Below, one piece after another: positions 50,174 to 60,254 of a DNA stretch of 64,000 nt (position 1 is its first letter; each line of letters opens with the position of its first letter). A program made the position numbers and the translations under genes. Origin of the DNA: DASYLJ01 sp964432595 (GTDB lineage Bacteria; Desulfobacterota; Binatia; DP-6); NCBI GenBank assembly GCA_964432595.1, contig CAYSOF010000029.1, forward strand, positions 13,984 to 77,983. Direction: 5' to 3'. Under the pieces are notes generated by a model, which saw only the letters and a program-made list of their open reading frames with translations, did no database searches and had not been told where the DNA came from.

Positions 50174-51517
50174 TCAGGAACCGGCGACCGTCATCTGAGC
50201 GATCTTCAGCGTCGGAGCCGTCGATGACGATCGGAAGATCAAGTCGTTGCCGAGCATCTCGATGTTCTTGAACATGTCGAGGAGGTTGCCGGCGATCGTG
50301 ATCTCTTCGACGGGGTGCGTGAGCTCGCCGTTCTCGATCCAGAGGCCGGAGGCGCCGCGCGAGTAGTCGCCGGTCACCAGGTTCACGCCGAAGCCGAGCA
50401 GCTCGGTCACGTAGAGGCCCGAGCGGACCGAGGCGACGATCTGCTCCGGCGTGTGCGCGCCGGCCTCACAGTAGAAGTTCGTCGGAGCGACGCCGGGCTC
50501 GTCGCCGGCGGCGCGGCTCGCGTGGCCCGTCGTGCGCAGGCCGAGGCGGCGCGCGGAGTACGAATCGAGCAGATAGCTCTCGAGCACGCCCTTCTCGACG
50601 AGCGTGCGGCGCGTCGACGCCACACCTTCGCCGTCGAACGGGCGCGACGCGGGACCCGAGGGACGCAGCGGATCGTCGACGATCGTGAGGCCGGGCGCGG
50701 CGATCGTTTCGCCGAGCTTGTCGAGCAGGAACGACGAGCGACGGTAGAGCGCCCGTCCCGAGAGCGCGCCGGCCAGGTGGCGCAGCAACGACGCCGCCAT
50801 CTGCGGATCGAATACGACGGGGCAGGTGGTCGTCGGCACGCGTCGGCCGCCCAGGCGGCGCAACGCGCGGCGCGCCGCTTCGCGACCGATGTCGGCCGGC
50901 GGCTCGAGCGCGGCGAGCTTCCGGTGCGCCGTGTACCAGTAGTCGCGCTGCATCGCACCGTCGCGCGAGGCGATGGGCGACACGACGAGGCTGAAGCTCG
51001 AGCCCGTGTACGCGCCGACGAAGCCGAGGCTCGACGCGTACGCGACCGTGCCACCGCCGCCGCCGAACTCCGCACCCTCGGAGTTGTCGATCTCCGGCGC
51101 CGCGGCCATCGCGGCGGCTTCGGCGTCGCGCGCCTGCGCCAGCGCATACGGCGGCTCGAGCGTCTCGACGGCCGGGTCGTACAGATCGAGGTCGGGCAGG
51201 TTCGTCGCGAGATCGGCCGGGTCGGGCAGGCCCGCGAGCGGATCGGGCGCCGTGAGCCGCGCGAGCGCGCAGGCGTCGCGCGCCAGCTCGCCGAGCGCCT
51301 CGTGCGAGAGATCGGCCGTGCTGACGATGGCCGTCGAGTCGCCGACGAAGACGCGTAGCCCCGCGCGGCGCTCGCGCGCGCGCTTCAGCTTCTCGATCTC
51401 CCCGAGACGCACGCCCACCTCGAGCCCGTCGCTCTCGCCGACGACGGCGTCCGCGGCGCGCGCGCCCGCCGCCAATGCGCCGTCGACCAGCCGCTTCGCC
51501 GCGTCCCGGAGGTCCAT
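50174..51517 (-). CDS. pmbA: TldE/PmbA protease subunit
   Basis: Partner of TldD in a heterodimeric metalloprotease that degrades unfolded peptides and matures some antimicrobial peptides. It has 447 residues, lacks the HExxxH site (as known for TldE), and has the family segments STADLSHEALGELARDACALA and GLYVTELLGFGVNLVTGDYSRGA. ATG overlaps the tldD stop. Confidence 0.92.
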   Translation of the reverse strand: MDLRDAAKRLVDGALAAGARAADAVVGESDGLEVGVRLGEIEKLKRARERRAGLRVFVGDSTAIVSTADLSHEALGELARDACALARLTAPDPLAGLPDPADLATNLPDLDLYDPAVETLEPPYALAQARDAEAAAMAAAPEIDNSEGAEFGGGGGTVAYASSLGFVGAYTGSSFSLVVSPIASRDGAMQRDYWYTAHRKLAALEPPADIGREAARRALRRLGGRRVPTTTCPVVFDPQMAASLLRHLAGALSGRALYRRSSFLLDKLGETIAAPGLTIVDDPLRPSGPASRPFDGEGVASTRRTLVEKGVLESYLLDSYSARRLGLRTTGHASRAAGDEPGVAPTNFYCEAGAHTPEQIVASVRSGLYVTELLGFGVNLVTGDYSRGASGLWIENGELTHPVEEITIAGNLLDMFKNIEMLGNDLIFRSSSTAPTLKIAQMTVAGS

Positions 51518-52950
51518 CAGGCCTGCGTCCCGCCGACGGTGATGCCGTCGATGCGAACCGTCGGCAGCCCGACGCCCACCGGCACCGACTGCCCGTCCTT
51601 GCCGCACGTGCCGACGCCGTCGTCGAGTGCCAGGTCGCTGCCGACGCGTGTGATGCGCGTCATCACGTCGGGGCCGTTGCCGACCAGCGTCGCGTCGCGC
51701 ACCGGGCGGCCGATCGTGCCGCCCTCGATCAAGTACGCCTCGCTCGCGGAGAACACGAACTTGCCGCTCGTGATGTCGACGCTGCCGCCGCCGAAGGCGA
51801 CCGCGTAGAGGCCCTTGTCGACGGAGCGGATGATGTCCTGCGGGTCGTCCTCGCCGGCCAGCATGAAGGTGTTCGTCATGCGCGGCATCGGCATGTGCGC
51901 GAAGCTCTCGCGCCGTCCGTTGCCGGTGAGCGGCATCTTCATCAGCGACGCGTTCAGACGATCCTGCAGGTAGCCCTTCAGCACGCCCTTTTCGATCAAC
52001 ACGGTGCGGCCGGTGGGGGTCCCTTCGTCGTCGACGTTGAGCGAGCCGCGGCGGCTCGCGATGGTGCCGTCGTCGACGACCGTGCAGAGCTCCGATGCGA
52101 CGCGGGTGCCGAGACGGTTCGAGAACGCCGACGTGCCCTTGCGATTGAAGTCGCCTTCGAGACCGTGGCCGACGGCCTCGTGCAGCAGGATGCCCGGCCA
52201 GCCGGGCCCGAGCACGACGTTCATCGTGCCGGCGGGGCAGGGCGCGGCGTCGAGGTTGACCATCGCCTGGCGCGCCGCCTCGCGCGCGAAGTGCTCGGCG
52301 CGGCCCGACGTCAGCTCCGCGAACGCGAAGCGGCCGCCGCCGCCGTGCGAGCCCTGCCGGCGCTGCCCGTCGCGCTCGGCGATGCAGGTGACGCTGAGAT
52401 GCACGAGGGGGCGGACGTCGCCGACGACGAGGCCGCTCGGCGTGGCGACGAGGATCACGCGATGCTCGATGCCCATGCCGGCGAGGACGTTCGTGATCGC
52501 CGGATCGGCGGCGCGGGCGACCGCGTCGAGCTTGTGCAGGAGCGCGACCTGATCGGCGAGCGGCGTCTCGATCGGCGCGGGTGTGACCGCGTACAGGTCG
52601 TGCGGCCCGCGCGCCGGGGTCGCGGCAGCGACGCTCGTCGTCCCGCCGCGGTCGTCGGCGATGCAGCGGGCGGTGCGCGCGGCGAGCTCCAGCCGGTCGA
52701 GCGAGACCTCGTCGGAATACGCGTAGCCCGTGCGCGTGCCGGCGAGGACCCGGACGCCGACGCCCTGCCGCACGTTGCGCGTCGCCTTCCGCACCACGCC
52801 TTCTTCGAGCGACGCGGTCTGCACGATGCGGTATTCGAAATAGCAGTCGGCCCAATCGGCGCGCTGTTCCAGCGCGGTGCCGAGCACGCGATCGAGCGCG
52901 CGGTCGGTCAGGCCGAAGCGCTCGAGGAAGAACTGCTCCGGAGAATGCAT
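51517..52950 (-). CDS. tldD: TldD metalloprotease
   Basis: Catalytic subunit of the TldD/TldE protease, 477 residues. The metal site is HEAVGHGLEGD (HExxxH). GKFVFSASEAYLIEGG and the end GKDGQSVPVGVG are family signatures. It precedes pmbA with a 1-nt frame overlap, and is divergent from the DHH gene. Confidence 0.94.
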   Translation of the reverse strand: MHSPEQFFLERFGLTDRALDRVLGTALEQRADWADCYFEYRIVQTASLEEGVVRKATRNVRQGVGVRVLAGTRTGYAYSDEVSLDRLELAARTARCIADDRGGTTSVAAATPARGPHDLYAVTPAPIETPLADQVALLHKLDAVARAADPAITNVLAGMGIEHRVILVATPSGLVVGDVRPLVHLSVTCIAERDGQRRQGSHGGGGRFAFAELTSGRAEHFAREAARQAMVNLDAAPCPAGTMNVVLGPGWPGILLHEAVGHGLEGDFNRKGTSAFSNRLGTRVASELCTVVDDGTIASRRGSLNVDDEGTPTGRTVLIEKGVLKGYLQDRLNASLMKMPLTGNGRRESFAHMPMPRMTNTFMLAGEDDPQDIIRSVDKGLYAVAFGGGSVDITSGKFVFSASEAYLIEGGTIGRPVRDATLVGNGPDVMTRITRVGSDLALDDGVGTCGKDGQSVPVGVGLPTVRIDGITVGGTQA

Positions 52951-53016
52951 GTTCGGCGGAGGCTAGCAGAGGGCCCGGGCAGGCGCTATCGAGGATGCGT
53001 GAGCAGTCGAGCGGGG

Positions 53017-54078
53017 ATGGACACCACGGGAGCGTCGAGGCAATATCCGGCCCTCTTCCCGATGGCTCGCTCCTCCAATCGCGGGGCGCTCGTGAACCTG
53101 CTGCAGGTTCTCGATCGTCCCGGGCCCCTGCTCATCCTTCCGCACGACAATCCCGATCCGGATGCGATGGCCAGCGCGGTCACGCTCAAGTACGTCGTCA
53201 ACAACCTCATCAACAAGGAAGCGCACATCGTGCTCGGCGGCATCGTCGGCCGCGCCGAGAACCGGGCGATGCGCACCTATTTGAACATCAATCTGGTCCC
53301 GGTCGGTGAGGTGCGGTTCGACGGCGACGCGCAGGTCGCGCTCGTCGACACGCAGCCGGGGCGGCCGAACAACTCGCTTCCGGATGGCGTGCTTCCGGCC
53401 GCAGTCATCGACCACCATCCGGCGTACGCCGAGTACGGCAGCGTGCCGTACCTCGATTTGCGCGAAGAGTACGGCGCGACGTCGACCATCCTCACCGAGT
53501 ACCTGCGCGAGTCGCGTCTCGAGATCGAGCCGAAGATCGCGACGGCGCTGTTCTATGGCATCGCCGCGGAGACGCAGGACCTCGGTCGCGAGGCGACGCC
53601 CGCCGACATCGAGGCCGCCCACTTCCTCTACCCGCACACGAACAAGCGCCGCCTCGCGAAGATCGAGAACGCGCGCGTGCCGCGCGAGTACTTCCGCGTG
53701 TTCCGCGACGCGATCGACCGCGCGACGCTGTACGACAAAGCCGTCATCTCCATGTTGGGCGAGGTGCAGTATCCCGACATGGTCGCCGAGGTCGCCGACT
53801 TCCTGCTGCGCCTGGATCGTGTCGAGTGGGCTGCGGCCGTCGCGATGTACCAGGGCTGTCTGTACTGCTCGATCCGCACGACGGAGCGCGACGTCAACGC
53901 CGGCGAGATCCTCCAGCGCGTGCTCGGCAGCAAGTCGGCCGGTGGGCACGACCAGATCGCCGGCGGGCGCATCCCGGTCGGCATCGAGCCCGAAGCGCGC
54001 GAGCGCGCGGCGGCGGTCGTGCGCGACCGGCTGCTGAAGGAGCTCGGCGTCAGCAGCGACGGCCGTCAGCTCGTGTGA
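53017..54078 (+). CDS. DHH-family phosphoesterase (NrnA/pAp-phosphatase-like)
   Basis: A 353-residue phosphoesterase. Metal motifs are LPHDNPDPDAMASA, VDTQPG and IDHHP (DHH), and the C-terminal DHHA1-like domain contains GSKSAGGHDQIAGGRIP. Such enzymes degrade short RNA or dephosphorylate pAp. ATG at 53017 follows a G-rich site; GTG at 52999 and ATG at 53062 are alternatives. Confidence 0.87.
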   Translation: MDTTGASRQYPALFPMARSSNRGALVNLLQVLDRPGPLLILPHDNPDPDAMASAVTLKYVVNNLINKEAHIVLGGIVGRAENRAMRTYLNINLVPVGEVRFDGDAQVALVDTQPGRPNNSLPDGVLPAAVIDHHPAYAEYGSVPYLDLREEYGATSTILTEYLRESRLEIEPKIATALFYGIAAETQDLGREATPADIEAAHFLYPHTNKRRLAKIENARVPREYFRVFRDAIDRATLYDKAVISMLGEVQYPDMVAEVADFLLRLDRVEWAAAVAMYQGCLYCSIRTTERDVNAGEILQRVLGSKSAGGHDQIAGGRIPVGIEPEARERAAAVVRDRLLKELGVSSDGRQLV

Positions 54079-54167
54079 CGCACCCCGACTGCCTCTCACA
54101 TCGACAGGCAGTTCAGGGACTGAAGAAATAGCTTGACGGGCGAGTCCTCTATCGTCTAGGCGGCTGC

Positions 54168-56342
54168 ATGCGCGCGTGGGGGGTGCGAGTGTTCAGGGTG
54201 CCGCGTGTGGTCCTCGGCGTCGCCGCCCTGCTGGCGGCTTCGGCGACGACGGTCGCGGCGAATACGTGTGGAACGACCGCCGCCTGTCTGCCGCCGTTCG
54301 ATCCGAACGACCCGACCAAAATCGAATGTTTCGCAGACTGCACCGAAGCGGACTTCCGTGAGGCGGTGCACGCACTGAACGTGTGCAACGTCGGCCGCAC
54401 CGTTCGCTTCCAGGGACCGAGCTGCACCGGCGGCATCGAGAACCCGACCGTCATCGACATGCGCCAGGAGAACGCCGTCTGTGCGAGCGGGCAGTGCGAG
54501 GGCGGTGTGCGCGCCGGTGCGCCCTGCGGCAACACGGGGCACTGCCGTGTGGCGTCGTGTGGGCCGACGAGCCCAGGGGTCGGGAATGCCGTGTGCCTCT
54601 ACGGCAACGGGATCGTGATCGACGGCGAGCACAAGATACTCTTCAACTACGTGCCGCCGAACACGGGCGATCCGCTCGACGGCGGATGTTGCAGCGGGGC
54701 GTGCGGCGCCGAGCAGCACCGCTCGGCGCTGTTCAGCTTCGCGCCGCGGATGGGCGAAGATACGCACGACAACGCGGTGATGAACTTCGCGATGCAGTAC
54801 TTCCCGGAGGGCATCCACGTCCGGAACGGCCAGAACCACCGCGTGAGCGGCGTGACGAACCGGCGCATCTGCGAGGACGCGATCACGATCGATCGTCCGC
54901 AGACCGGCGGCGACCCGCAGGAGAACGAGGTCGCGAACATCCGCATCGAGCACAACACACTCGTCGGCATGCAGCCGCCGGACGGCGGGCGGCAGTGCTA
55001 CAAGGAGACGACGCCGAACACGTTCGTCGGCGGCCAGCTGTGTGGCCTCGACAAGGCCATTCAAGTCTGGGGCGGCACGTCGATGATCGAGAACAACGTC
55101 ATCGACACCATCCCCGCCCCCGTGTTGGTGAAGTTCGGCGAGCACACGATCCGCGGGAACTCGACGTGGGGGCTCTTGCCGGGGTGCGACCCGTACTCGG
55201 GACCGGACACGGGCTCGTGCGTCGACAACGCACCCGATCCGCCCTACGACGTCGACGTCGCGGGAACGCGCGACTGCGACGACGCCTGCCAGGCCTACGA
55301 GGTGTCCGGCGGGTACGTCGACTTCGACCATAACACCGTCGCGTACTGTAAGTTCGGGCTGAAGACGATGGGCGACCCCGCGTTCGGTCCGGTCGCGATG
55401 GCGACGGCCGACGACAACGTCATGCTCTACAATGCGGTGAGCAGCTTCCTCGTTCAGGACGGTGCGAGTCTCACTGCAGGCCGCAACCGGATCGTGAACA
55501 GCGGATGCTTCACGGGATCGCAGGCGGAGCGGGGCGCCGTAGTGATCGCCCCGGACTCGCTGGCGTCGCTGTACTCGACCAACACCTTCTGCCAGGACGC
55601 CACGCTGCCGGACATTCACAACGACGGCGGGTTCGTCGAGGTCATCGGCGCGTGCTGGGGCAACGAGCCGTCGCCGGCCGTCGACGCGCGCCCGGCGAAC
55701 GCGGACACCCACATCGTCACGCCGCACTCGTGCGCGGAGGCCGGCTTCGTCCCGTGCGGGTGTCCTGCCGTGCCCGTGAGCGGCTGTCGCCAAGGCACCC
55801 GAGCGGAGTCGTCGAGCCTCCGCATCTCGAAGTTCGCCGCGGACCCGAAGAAGCAGAAGCTGCAGTGGCGCTGGAAGTACGGCGACGCGACGTCGGGTGC
55901 CGACTTCGGCGACCCGCTCGCGGCGCCCCCGCAGGCAGCGTCCAATTATCAGGTCTGCATCTACGACAGTCCGCCGGACCGGCCCCAGCGTCTGGTGTAC
56001 GACGGAACCGCCGCGGCGGGCAGCACGTGCGGCGGCCAGTCCTGTTGGACTCCGACGTACGCGAGCGACTCGACGCTGCGGAAGCTGCGGTACAAGGATT
56101 CTCGTCTCGAGAACGGCGGGCTGCGAGAGATCCGTCTGTTCCCCGGCCCCACCGCGCGCTCGAAGCTCGACGTCGTGGGACGAGGCGCGAGCCTGGCGCT
56201 GCCGTCGCTCGACCTCGCGGGCCAGGTGGTGGCGCAGCTACGTAACACGGTGCCGTGGACGTGCTGGGAGGCGCGCTTCTCGACGCCGATCGTCAGCGAC
56301 CCGACGCGCTACAGCGCCGACAGCGACGCGCCGACTCCATGA
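54168..56342 (+). CDS. Secreted right-handed beta-helix protein, Cys-rich
   Basis: A 724-residue exported protein (signal peptide VVLGVAALLAASATTVAA). The first about 170 residues are Cys-rich (CGTTAACLPPF, CASGQCEGG, CCSGACG). The middle shows short parallel-beta-helix rungs (IRIEHNTLVG, MIENNVIDTI, HTIRGNSTWG, DFDHNTVAYC). The last 180 residues form a separate beta domain (SSLRISKFAADPKKQKL). No polysaccharide-lyase catalytic motif is clear. The 3' end overlaps an alternative start of the next gene (ATGA), so the two are likely one unit. Confidence 0.75.
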   Translation: MRAWGVRVFRVPRVVLGVAALLAASATTVAANTCGTTAACLPPFDPNDPTKIECFADCTEADFREAVHALNVCNVGRTVRFQGPSCTGGIENPTVIDMRQENAVCASGQCEGGVRAGAPCGNTGHCRVASCGPTSPGVGNAVCLYGNGIVIDGEHKILFNYVPPNTGDPLDGGCCSGACGAEQHRSALFSFAPRMGEDTHDNAVMNFAMQYFPEGIHVRNGQNHRVSGVTNRRICEDAITIDRPQTGGDPQENEVANIRIEHNTLVGMQPPDGGRQCYKETTPNTFVGGQLCGLDKAIQVWGGTSMIENNVIDTIPAPVLVKFGEHTIRGNSTWGLLPGCDPYSGPDTGSCVDNAPDPPYDVDVAGTRDCDDACQAYEVSGGYVDFDHNTVAYCKFGLKTMGDPAFGPVAMATADDNVMLYNAVSSFLVQDGASLTAGRNRIVNSGCFTGSQAERGAVVIAPDSLASLYSTNTFCQDATLPDIHNDGGFVEVIGACWGNEPSPAVDARPANADTHIVTPHSCAEAGFVPCGCPAVPVSGCRQGTRAESSSLRISKFAADPKKQKLQWRWKYGDATSGADFGDPLAAPPQAASNYQVCIYDSPPDRPQRLVYDGTAAAGSTCGGQSCWTPTYASDSTLRKLRYKDSRLENGGLREIRLFPGPTARSKLDVVGRGASLALPSLDLAGQVVAQLRNTVPWTCWEARFSTPIVSDPTRYSADSDAPTP

Positions 56343-56371
56343 ACGGCCGACATCGCGGAGGACTCGTCACC

Positions 56372-57943
56372 ATGCGCGCAGGGCACCGACCGTCTCTCCT
56401 CCTCGTCGTCGCGGCGGCCCTGGGCGGCGCGACGCTGCCGGCACCGAGCCACGCCGTCGTGCGGACGTGCGGCGCGAACGGTGTCACGAATACCGCAAAC
56501 GTACTGTGCGCCTCGCCGAGCGGTCCGTGCACGGCGACCAGCGTCCGCATGACGACGCCCATCGAGGTTACGAACGGCGGCTGCCTCTTCGACCTGGGGG
56601 GCCGCACGCTGAGCATCGAGCGCCGCTTCGAGATGATCGGCAGCGGCTTCGTGACGGTGGTCAACGCAGGCGACATCACGATCACGTCGGCGGGACGCAT
56701 TCACGCACGCGGCGATTTCGTGAAGCAGGCGGGCATCATCATCACTGGTGGCCGGGTCACGCTGACCAGCGCGGGACTCGTCACGCATCGCGGCGTCATC
56801 GACGTCACCGGCGACGCCGCCGGCTGGGTCGATATCACGGCCGCGGGCACCGTGGACCTCGATACGGGCTCGGAAGTGAAAGGCCTCGGCATCAGCACGT
56901 GGAGCGACGACCGTGGGCGCTTCGCCGACGGCGGAGCCCTTCGCATCAAGTCGCTCGGCGGCGACGTCGTCGTGGATGGGGCCATCACGATGAGCGGCCA
57001 GAGCGAAGCCGAGGGCGGCTCGGTCGCGATACGGGCGGCACGCGACATCGACGTCAACCACACGATCGACGCGTCGGGTGGTGCGGAGAACGGCGGCTCG
57101 GTGGAGCTCTCGGCCGGTGACCACATCACGATTGCCCGCATCGTCGACGTGAGCAGCCGCGGCGGTGGCGGCAACGGCGGCGATCTGGCGTTCTCGGCGG
57201 GCGAGGACGCGCTCGGCGGTGTGGTCACGGGCGGCACGCTCGCCGTCGACGACGGAAGCCTGAACCTCCAGGGCAGCAGCGGCGACGGGTTCGGCGGCGA
57301 TGGGGGGACCCTCGACGCGCGGGCGCTCGGCGCCGTTTCGGTGGCGTCGGCCGTCGTGACCCGGGCCAACGCGGGAACGGCGTTCGATGCCGACGGCGGG
57401 TCCGTGGAGTTCTCGAGCGCCGACTCGAACGCGGCGAGCGTGGGCGTCCTCGACGGCGACATGTTCCTCGCGGGCAACGTGCTCGCGCGCAGCGGCGCCC
57501 TCGGTGGTCTCGGGGGGACCGTGGCGATCGCCGCCGGCCGGCACCTGACGGTCTCCGGCGACGCCGACCTCGGAGGCAAGGACGGCGGCGGCGACTACGC
57601 GATCGACGTCGCGCGTAACGTCACGATGTTGGGCGACGTCGCCGCGGATGCCACCGCGGCCGGCGGCACCGGCGGTCGCATCGACGCTCGCACGTGCCGC
57701 GTGACGCTGGCGTCCACCGCGAATTTCGACGCCTCCGGCACCGGCGGCTCGATCCGGCTCCTCGGGCGGGATCAGGTGTCCGTGCCGGCGGCCAGCACCG
57801 TGCACGCCGTCGGCTCGGGCGCGAGCATCGCGCTCGTCACGCGTACCCTCACGGGAACCAACCCGAATACGGGCGGCACGCTCTCGCAGTTCGTGCCCAC
57901 CCCGTCGATCGTCGCCGATCCGACCCTTCCCGCCTGTCCGTAG
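56372..57943 (+). CDS. Secreted Gly/Ser-rich parallel-beta protein
   Basis: A 523-residue exported protein. Signal peptide SLLLVVAAALGGATLPAPSHA. The body repeats rungs such as GDITITSAGRIHARG, GDVVVDGAITMSGQ and RDIDVNHTIDASGGA with GGS turns, typical of beta-solenoid adhesins or lyase-like folds. ATG at 56372 has GGAGGA 9 nt upstream; an ATG at 56339 overlapping the previous stop would add 11 residues. Function unknown; a surface structural role is inferred. Confidence 0.75.
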   Translation: MRAGHRPSLLLVVAAALGGATLPAPSHAVVRTCGANGVTNTANVLCASPSGPCTATSVRMTTPIEVTNGGCLFDLGGRTLSIERRFEMIGSGFVTVVNAGDITITSAGRIHARGDFVKQAGIIITGGRVTLTSAGLVTHRGVIDVTGDAAGWVDITAAGTVDLDTGSEVKGLGISTWSDDRGRFADGGALRIKSLGGDVVVDGAITMSGQSEAEGGSVAIRAARDIDVNHTIDASGGAENGGSVELSAGDHITIARIVDVSSRGGGGNGGDLAFSAGEDALGGVVTGGTLAVDDGSLNLQGSSGDGFGGDGGTLDARALGAVSVASAVVTRANAGTAFDADGGSVEFSSADSNAASVGVLDGDMFLAGNVLARSGALGGLGGTVAIAAGRHLTVSGDADLGGKDGGGDYAIDVARNVTMLGDVAADATAAGGTGGRIDARTCRVTLASTANFDASGTGGSIRLLGRDQVSVPAASTVHAVGSGASIALVTRTLTGTNPNTGGTLSQFVPTPSIVADPTLPACP

Positions 57944-58110
57944 GCGCGGCCCGCTGCGCGCAAAGCGAGCGGGCACTCTCTGGCTTCCTCGAATTTGTCG
58001 TCTCCAGCAGCAGCCCACGCGCACGGGCGCGGCCGGATCCCACGGCTGCCCGACGTCGCTCGATCCCGCGGGCAGCGGCTACGAATCGACGGTGACGATC
58101 CCGGCGCGGC

Positions 58111-59217
58111 TCACGGTCGACTGACGTCGAGCGCCGCGGCGATCTCCGCCACGACCGCCGCGTCCGCCTCGGACCGCCGCGCGACGTCGAGCGCGTCGCG
58201 CGCCGTCGCTCCGCCGATCCGGCCCAGCGCCCATGCCGCGTGGGCGCGCACGAGCGGCTCGCGATCGCGCAGCCCGACCAGCAGCGGCGGCACCGCGTCC
58301 GGGTTGCCGCTGTTCCCGAGCGCGACGGCGACGTTGCGCAGCAGCCCGCGCCGCCGGGTCCGCGTCACCGCCGTGCGCCCGAACCGTAGCCGATAGCGAT
58401 GCACGTCGAGCGTCATCAGCTCCGCGAGCGACGGCGACAGGAACTCCGCTGCCGCGTCGTCGCGCGCGTCACGATTCCACGGGCACACCTCCTGGCAGAC
58501 GTCGCAGCCGAACACCCAGTTCTCGAGCGCCGGCCGCATGGCGACGGGGATCGCGCTGCGGTGCTCGATCGTCAGGTAGGAGATGCACAGGCGCGGATCC
58601 ATCGTGTACGCGTCGAGCGCGCCCGTCGGGCAGCCGGTGAGACACCGCGTGCACGTGCCGCAGTGGTCGGACGGCAGCGGCACCGCGTCGAGCGCGAGGC
58701 TCGTCAGCACCTCGGCGAGGAAGAAGTACGAGCCGGCCGAGCGGTGCAGGAGGAGCGTGTTCTTGCCGATCCAGCCGACGCCGCCGCGCATCGCCCACTC
58801 GCGCTCGAGCAGCGGGCCTGTGTCGACGTAAGGCCGGAACGTCTCGCCCGGGAAGTCGGCCGCCAGCGTCGCGATCAGGGTGCGCAACGTCGTGCGCAGT
58901 CGATCGTGGTAATCGATGCCGAGCGCGTAGGCAGCGATGCGGCCGCGCAGCGTCGTGCGCCAGTCCGCCGGCGGCGGTGAGGGCGGGCGGTACGGCCACG
59001 CGAGCGTGATCACCGAGCGCGCCCACGGATGCGCCCGGCGCGGGTCGATCCGCTCGGGCGAGCGCGTCTCGAGGTACGTCATCTCGCCCGCGCGTCCGTC
59101 GGCGAGCCAGTCGGCAAGATATGCCGCGCGGTCGAGCGGAACGATCGGGACGCACCCGACCAAGGGAAAACCCAGGGCGCGCGCGGCGCCCGCGATGCGG
59201 TCTTCTCGCGACGTCAC
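58111..59217 (-). CDS. queG: Epoxyqueuosine reductase QueG
   Basis: Iron-sulfur, B12-dependent enzyme of the last step of queuosine tRNA modification, 368 residues. Two 4Fe-4S motifs, CGTCTRCLTGCPTGAL and CDVCQEVCPWN, and VGWIGKNTLLLH are typical. The C-terminus has HEAT-like helices (VALGNSGNPDAVPPLLVGL). GTG start at 59217 adjoins the flagellin promoter region. Confidence 0.93.
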   Translation of the reverse strand: MTSREDRIAGAARALGFPLVGCVPIVPLDRAAYLADWLADGRAGEMTYLETRSPERIDPRRAHPWARSVITLAWPYRPPSPPPADWRTTLRGRIAAYALGIDYHDRLRTTLRTLIATLAADFPGETFRPYVDTGPLLEREWAMRGGVGWIGKNTLLLHRSAGSYFFLAEVLTSLALDAVPLPSDHCGTCTRCLTGCPTGALDAYTMDPRLCISYLTIEHRSAIPVAMRPALENWVFGCDVCQEVCPWNRDARDDAAAEFLSPSLAELMTLDVHRYRLRFGRTAVTRTRRRGLLRNVAVALGNSGNPDAVPPLLVGLRDREPLVRAHAAWALGRIGGATARDALDVARRSEADAAVVAEIAAALDVSRP

Positions 59218-59226
59218 CGCGCACCC

Positions 59227-59255
59227 CTCAAGTCGGATTCAGTCGTAGCCGACAT
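59227..59255 (+). promoter_or_regulatory. Sigma-28-like promoter of the first flagellin gene
   Basis: CTCAAGTC (59227) and GCCGACAT (59248) with 13 nt between, resembling the FliA promoter (TAAAGTTT, GCCGATAA). The second flagellin has the same pair with the same spacing. It starts 10 nt from the queG start codon. Confidence 0.65.
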
Positions 59256-59309
59256 AGCATGTGCGAGGCAGATGGAGACGCCCGACGGGCGGATGCAGGG
59301 AGGGACGCA

Positions 59310-60137
59310 ATGGCGCTGTTCGTAAACACCAACCTTTTCTCGATCAACGCGCAACGGAACCTGGAGGAGACCGCGGACGGCCTGCGTACGTCGCTGGCCC
59401 GCTTGTCCTCCGGCGTGCGCATCAACGACGCGGTGGACGACGCCGCCGGCCTGTCGATCGCGGACAAGCTGCAGCGCGACGTGCGCGTCGCGGGGCAGGC
59501 GATCCGCAACGCGAACGACGGCATCTCGGCGCTCGCCATCGGCGAGAAGGCGCTCGGCAACGTGACGACGACCCTGGTCCGGCTCTCGGAGCTCGCCTCC
59601 CAGTCGGCCACGGGCACCATCACGAACACGCAGCGCAGCGCGATCCAGCAGGAGTTCAGCCAGCTCCTGTCGGAAATCACGCGCATCTCGAACACCACCA
59701 CCTTCAACGGCGTGAACCTGCTCAGCTCGGGCACGACGGTGTCGGTCCAGGTGGGCCTCGACGGCACGACCAACTCCCGCATCGACTTCACGACGGTCGA
59801 CGGCTCGCTCTCCGGCATCTTCTCGGGCCAGACGGCGATCGCGGCCGACACGGCCTCGAACGCGCAGTCGGCGCTCGGCATCCTCACGTCGGCGATCGCG
59901 ACGATCACGCAGACGCGCGGCACGCTCGGCGCCTTCCAGAGCCGGCTCGTCACCTCGATCGCGAACCTGCGGGTCGCGCGCGAGAACTTCAGCGCCGCCG
60001 AGAGCCGCATCCGCGACACCGACGTCGCGGTCGAGACGGCGAACCTCACCCGCGCCCAGATCCTGCAGCAGGCCGGCGTCGCAGTCCTCGCGCAGGCCAA
60101 CCAGCAGCCGCAGCTCGCCCTGAACCTCCTCCGCTGA
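59310..60137 (+). CDS. Flagellin (first copy)
   Basis: Filament subunit of 275 residues. It has the conserved N-terminal D0/D1 (NAQRNLEETADGLRTSLARLSSGVRIN) and C-terminal regions (ESRIRDTDVAVETANLTRAQILQQAG). The central variable domain is almost absent, so it is a minimal flagellin. GGGAGGGA precedes the ATG. About 95% identical to the second copy. A strong terminator follows. Confidence 0.95.
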   Translation: MALFVNTNLFSINAQRNLEETADGLRTSLARLSSGVRINDAVDDAAGLSIADKLQRDVRVAGQAIRNANDGISALAIGEKALGNVTTTLVRLSELASQSATGTITNTQRSAIQQEFSQLLSEITRISNTTTFNGVNLLSSGTTVSVQVGLDGTTNSRIDFTTVDGSLSGIFSGQTAIAADTASNAQSALGILTSAIATITQTRGTLGAFQSRLVTSIANLRVARENFSAAESRIRDTDVAVETANLTRAQILQQAGVAVLAQANQQPQLALNLLR

Positions 60138-60156
60138 GCGCGGATTCGTTCGGTCG

Positions 60157-60195
60157 GACGGCCGTCCCGGAAACGGGACGGCCGTCGGCGTTTTT
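60157..60195 (+). terminator. Rho-independent terminator after flagellin 1
   Basis: 13-bp perfect stem (60157-60169 with 60174-60186), GAAA tetraloop, then GGCG and five T. Separates flagellin 1 from flagellin 2. Confidence 0.9.
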
Positions 60196-60254
60196 GGTCG
60201 GCAATTCGGGAACATCGCACGCCGCATCGCGTCCGCCATGGAGGACGCGCTCAC

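Noticed and set aside
57944..58110. Another junction hairpin between the beta-solenoid gene and queG
   Set aside because: A partial GCCCGCT/AGCGGGC pairing exists but lacks the shared GCCGGC core and bulge, so it is not counted as a family member.
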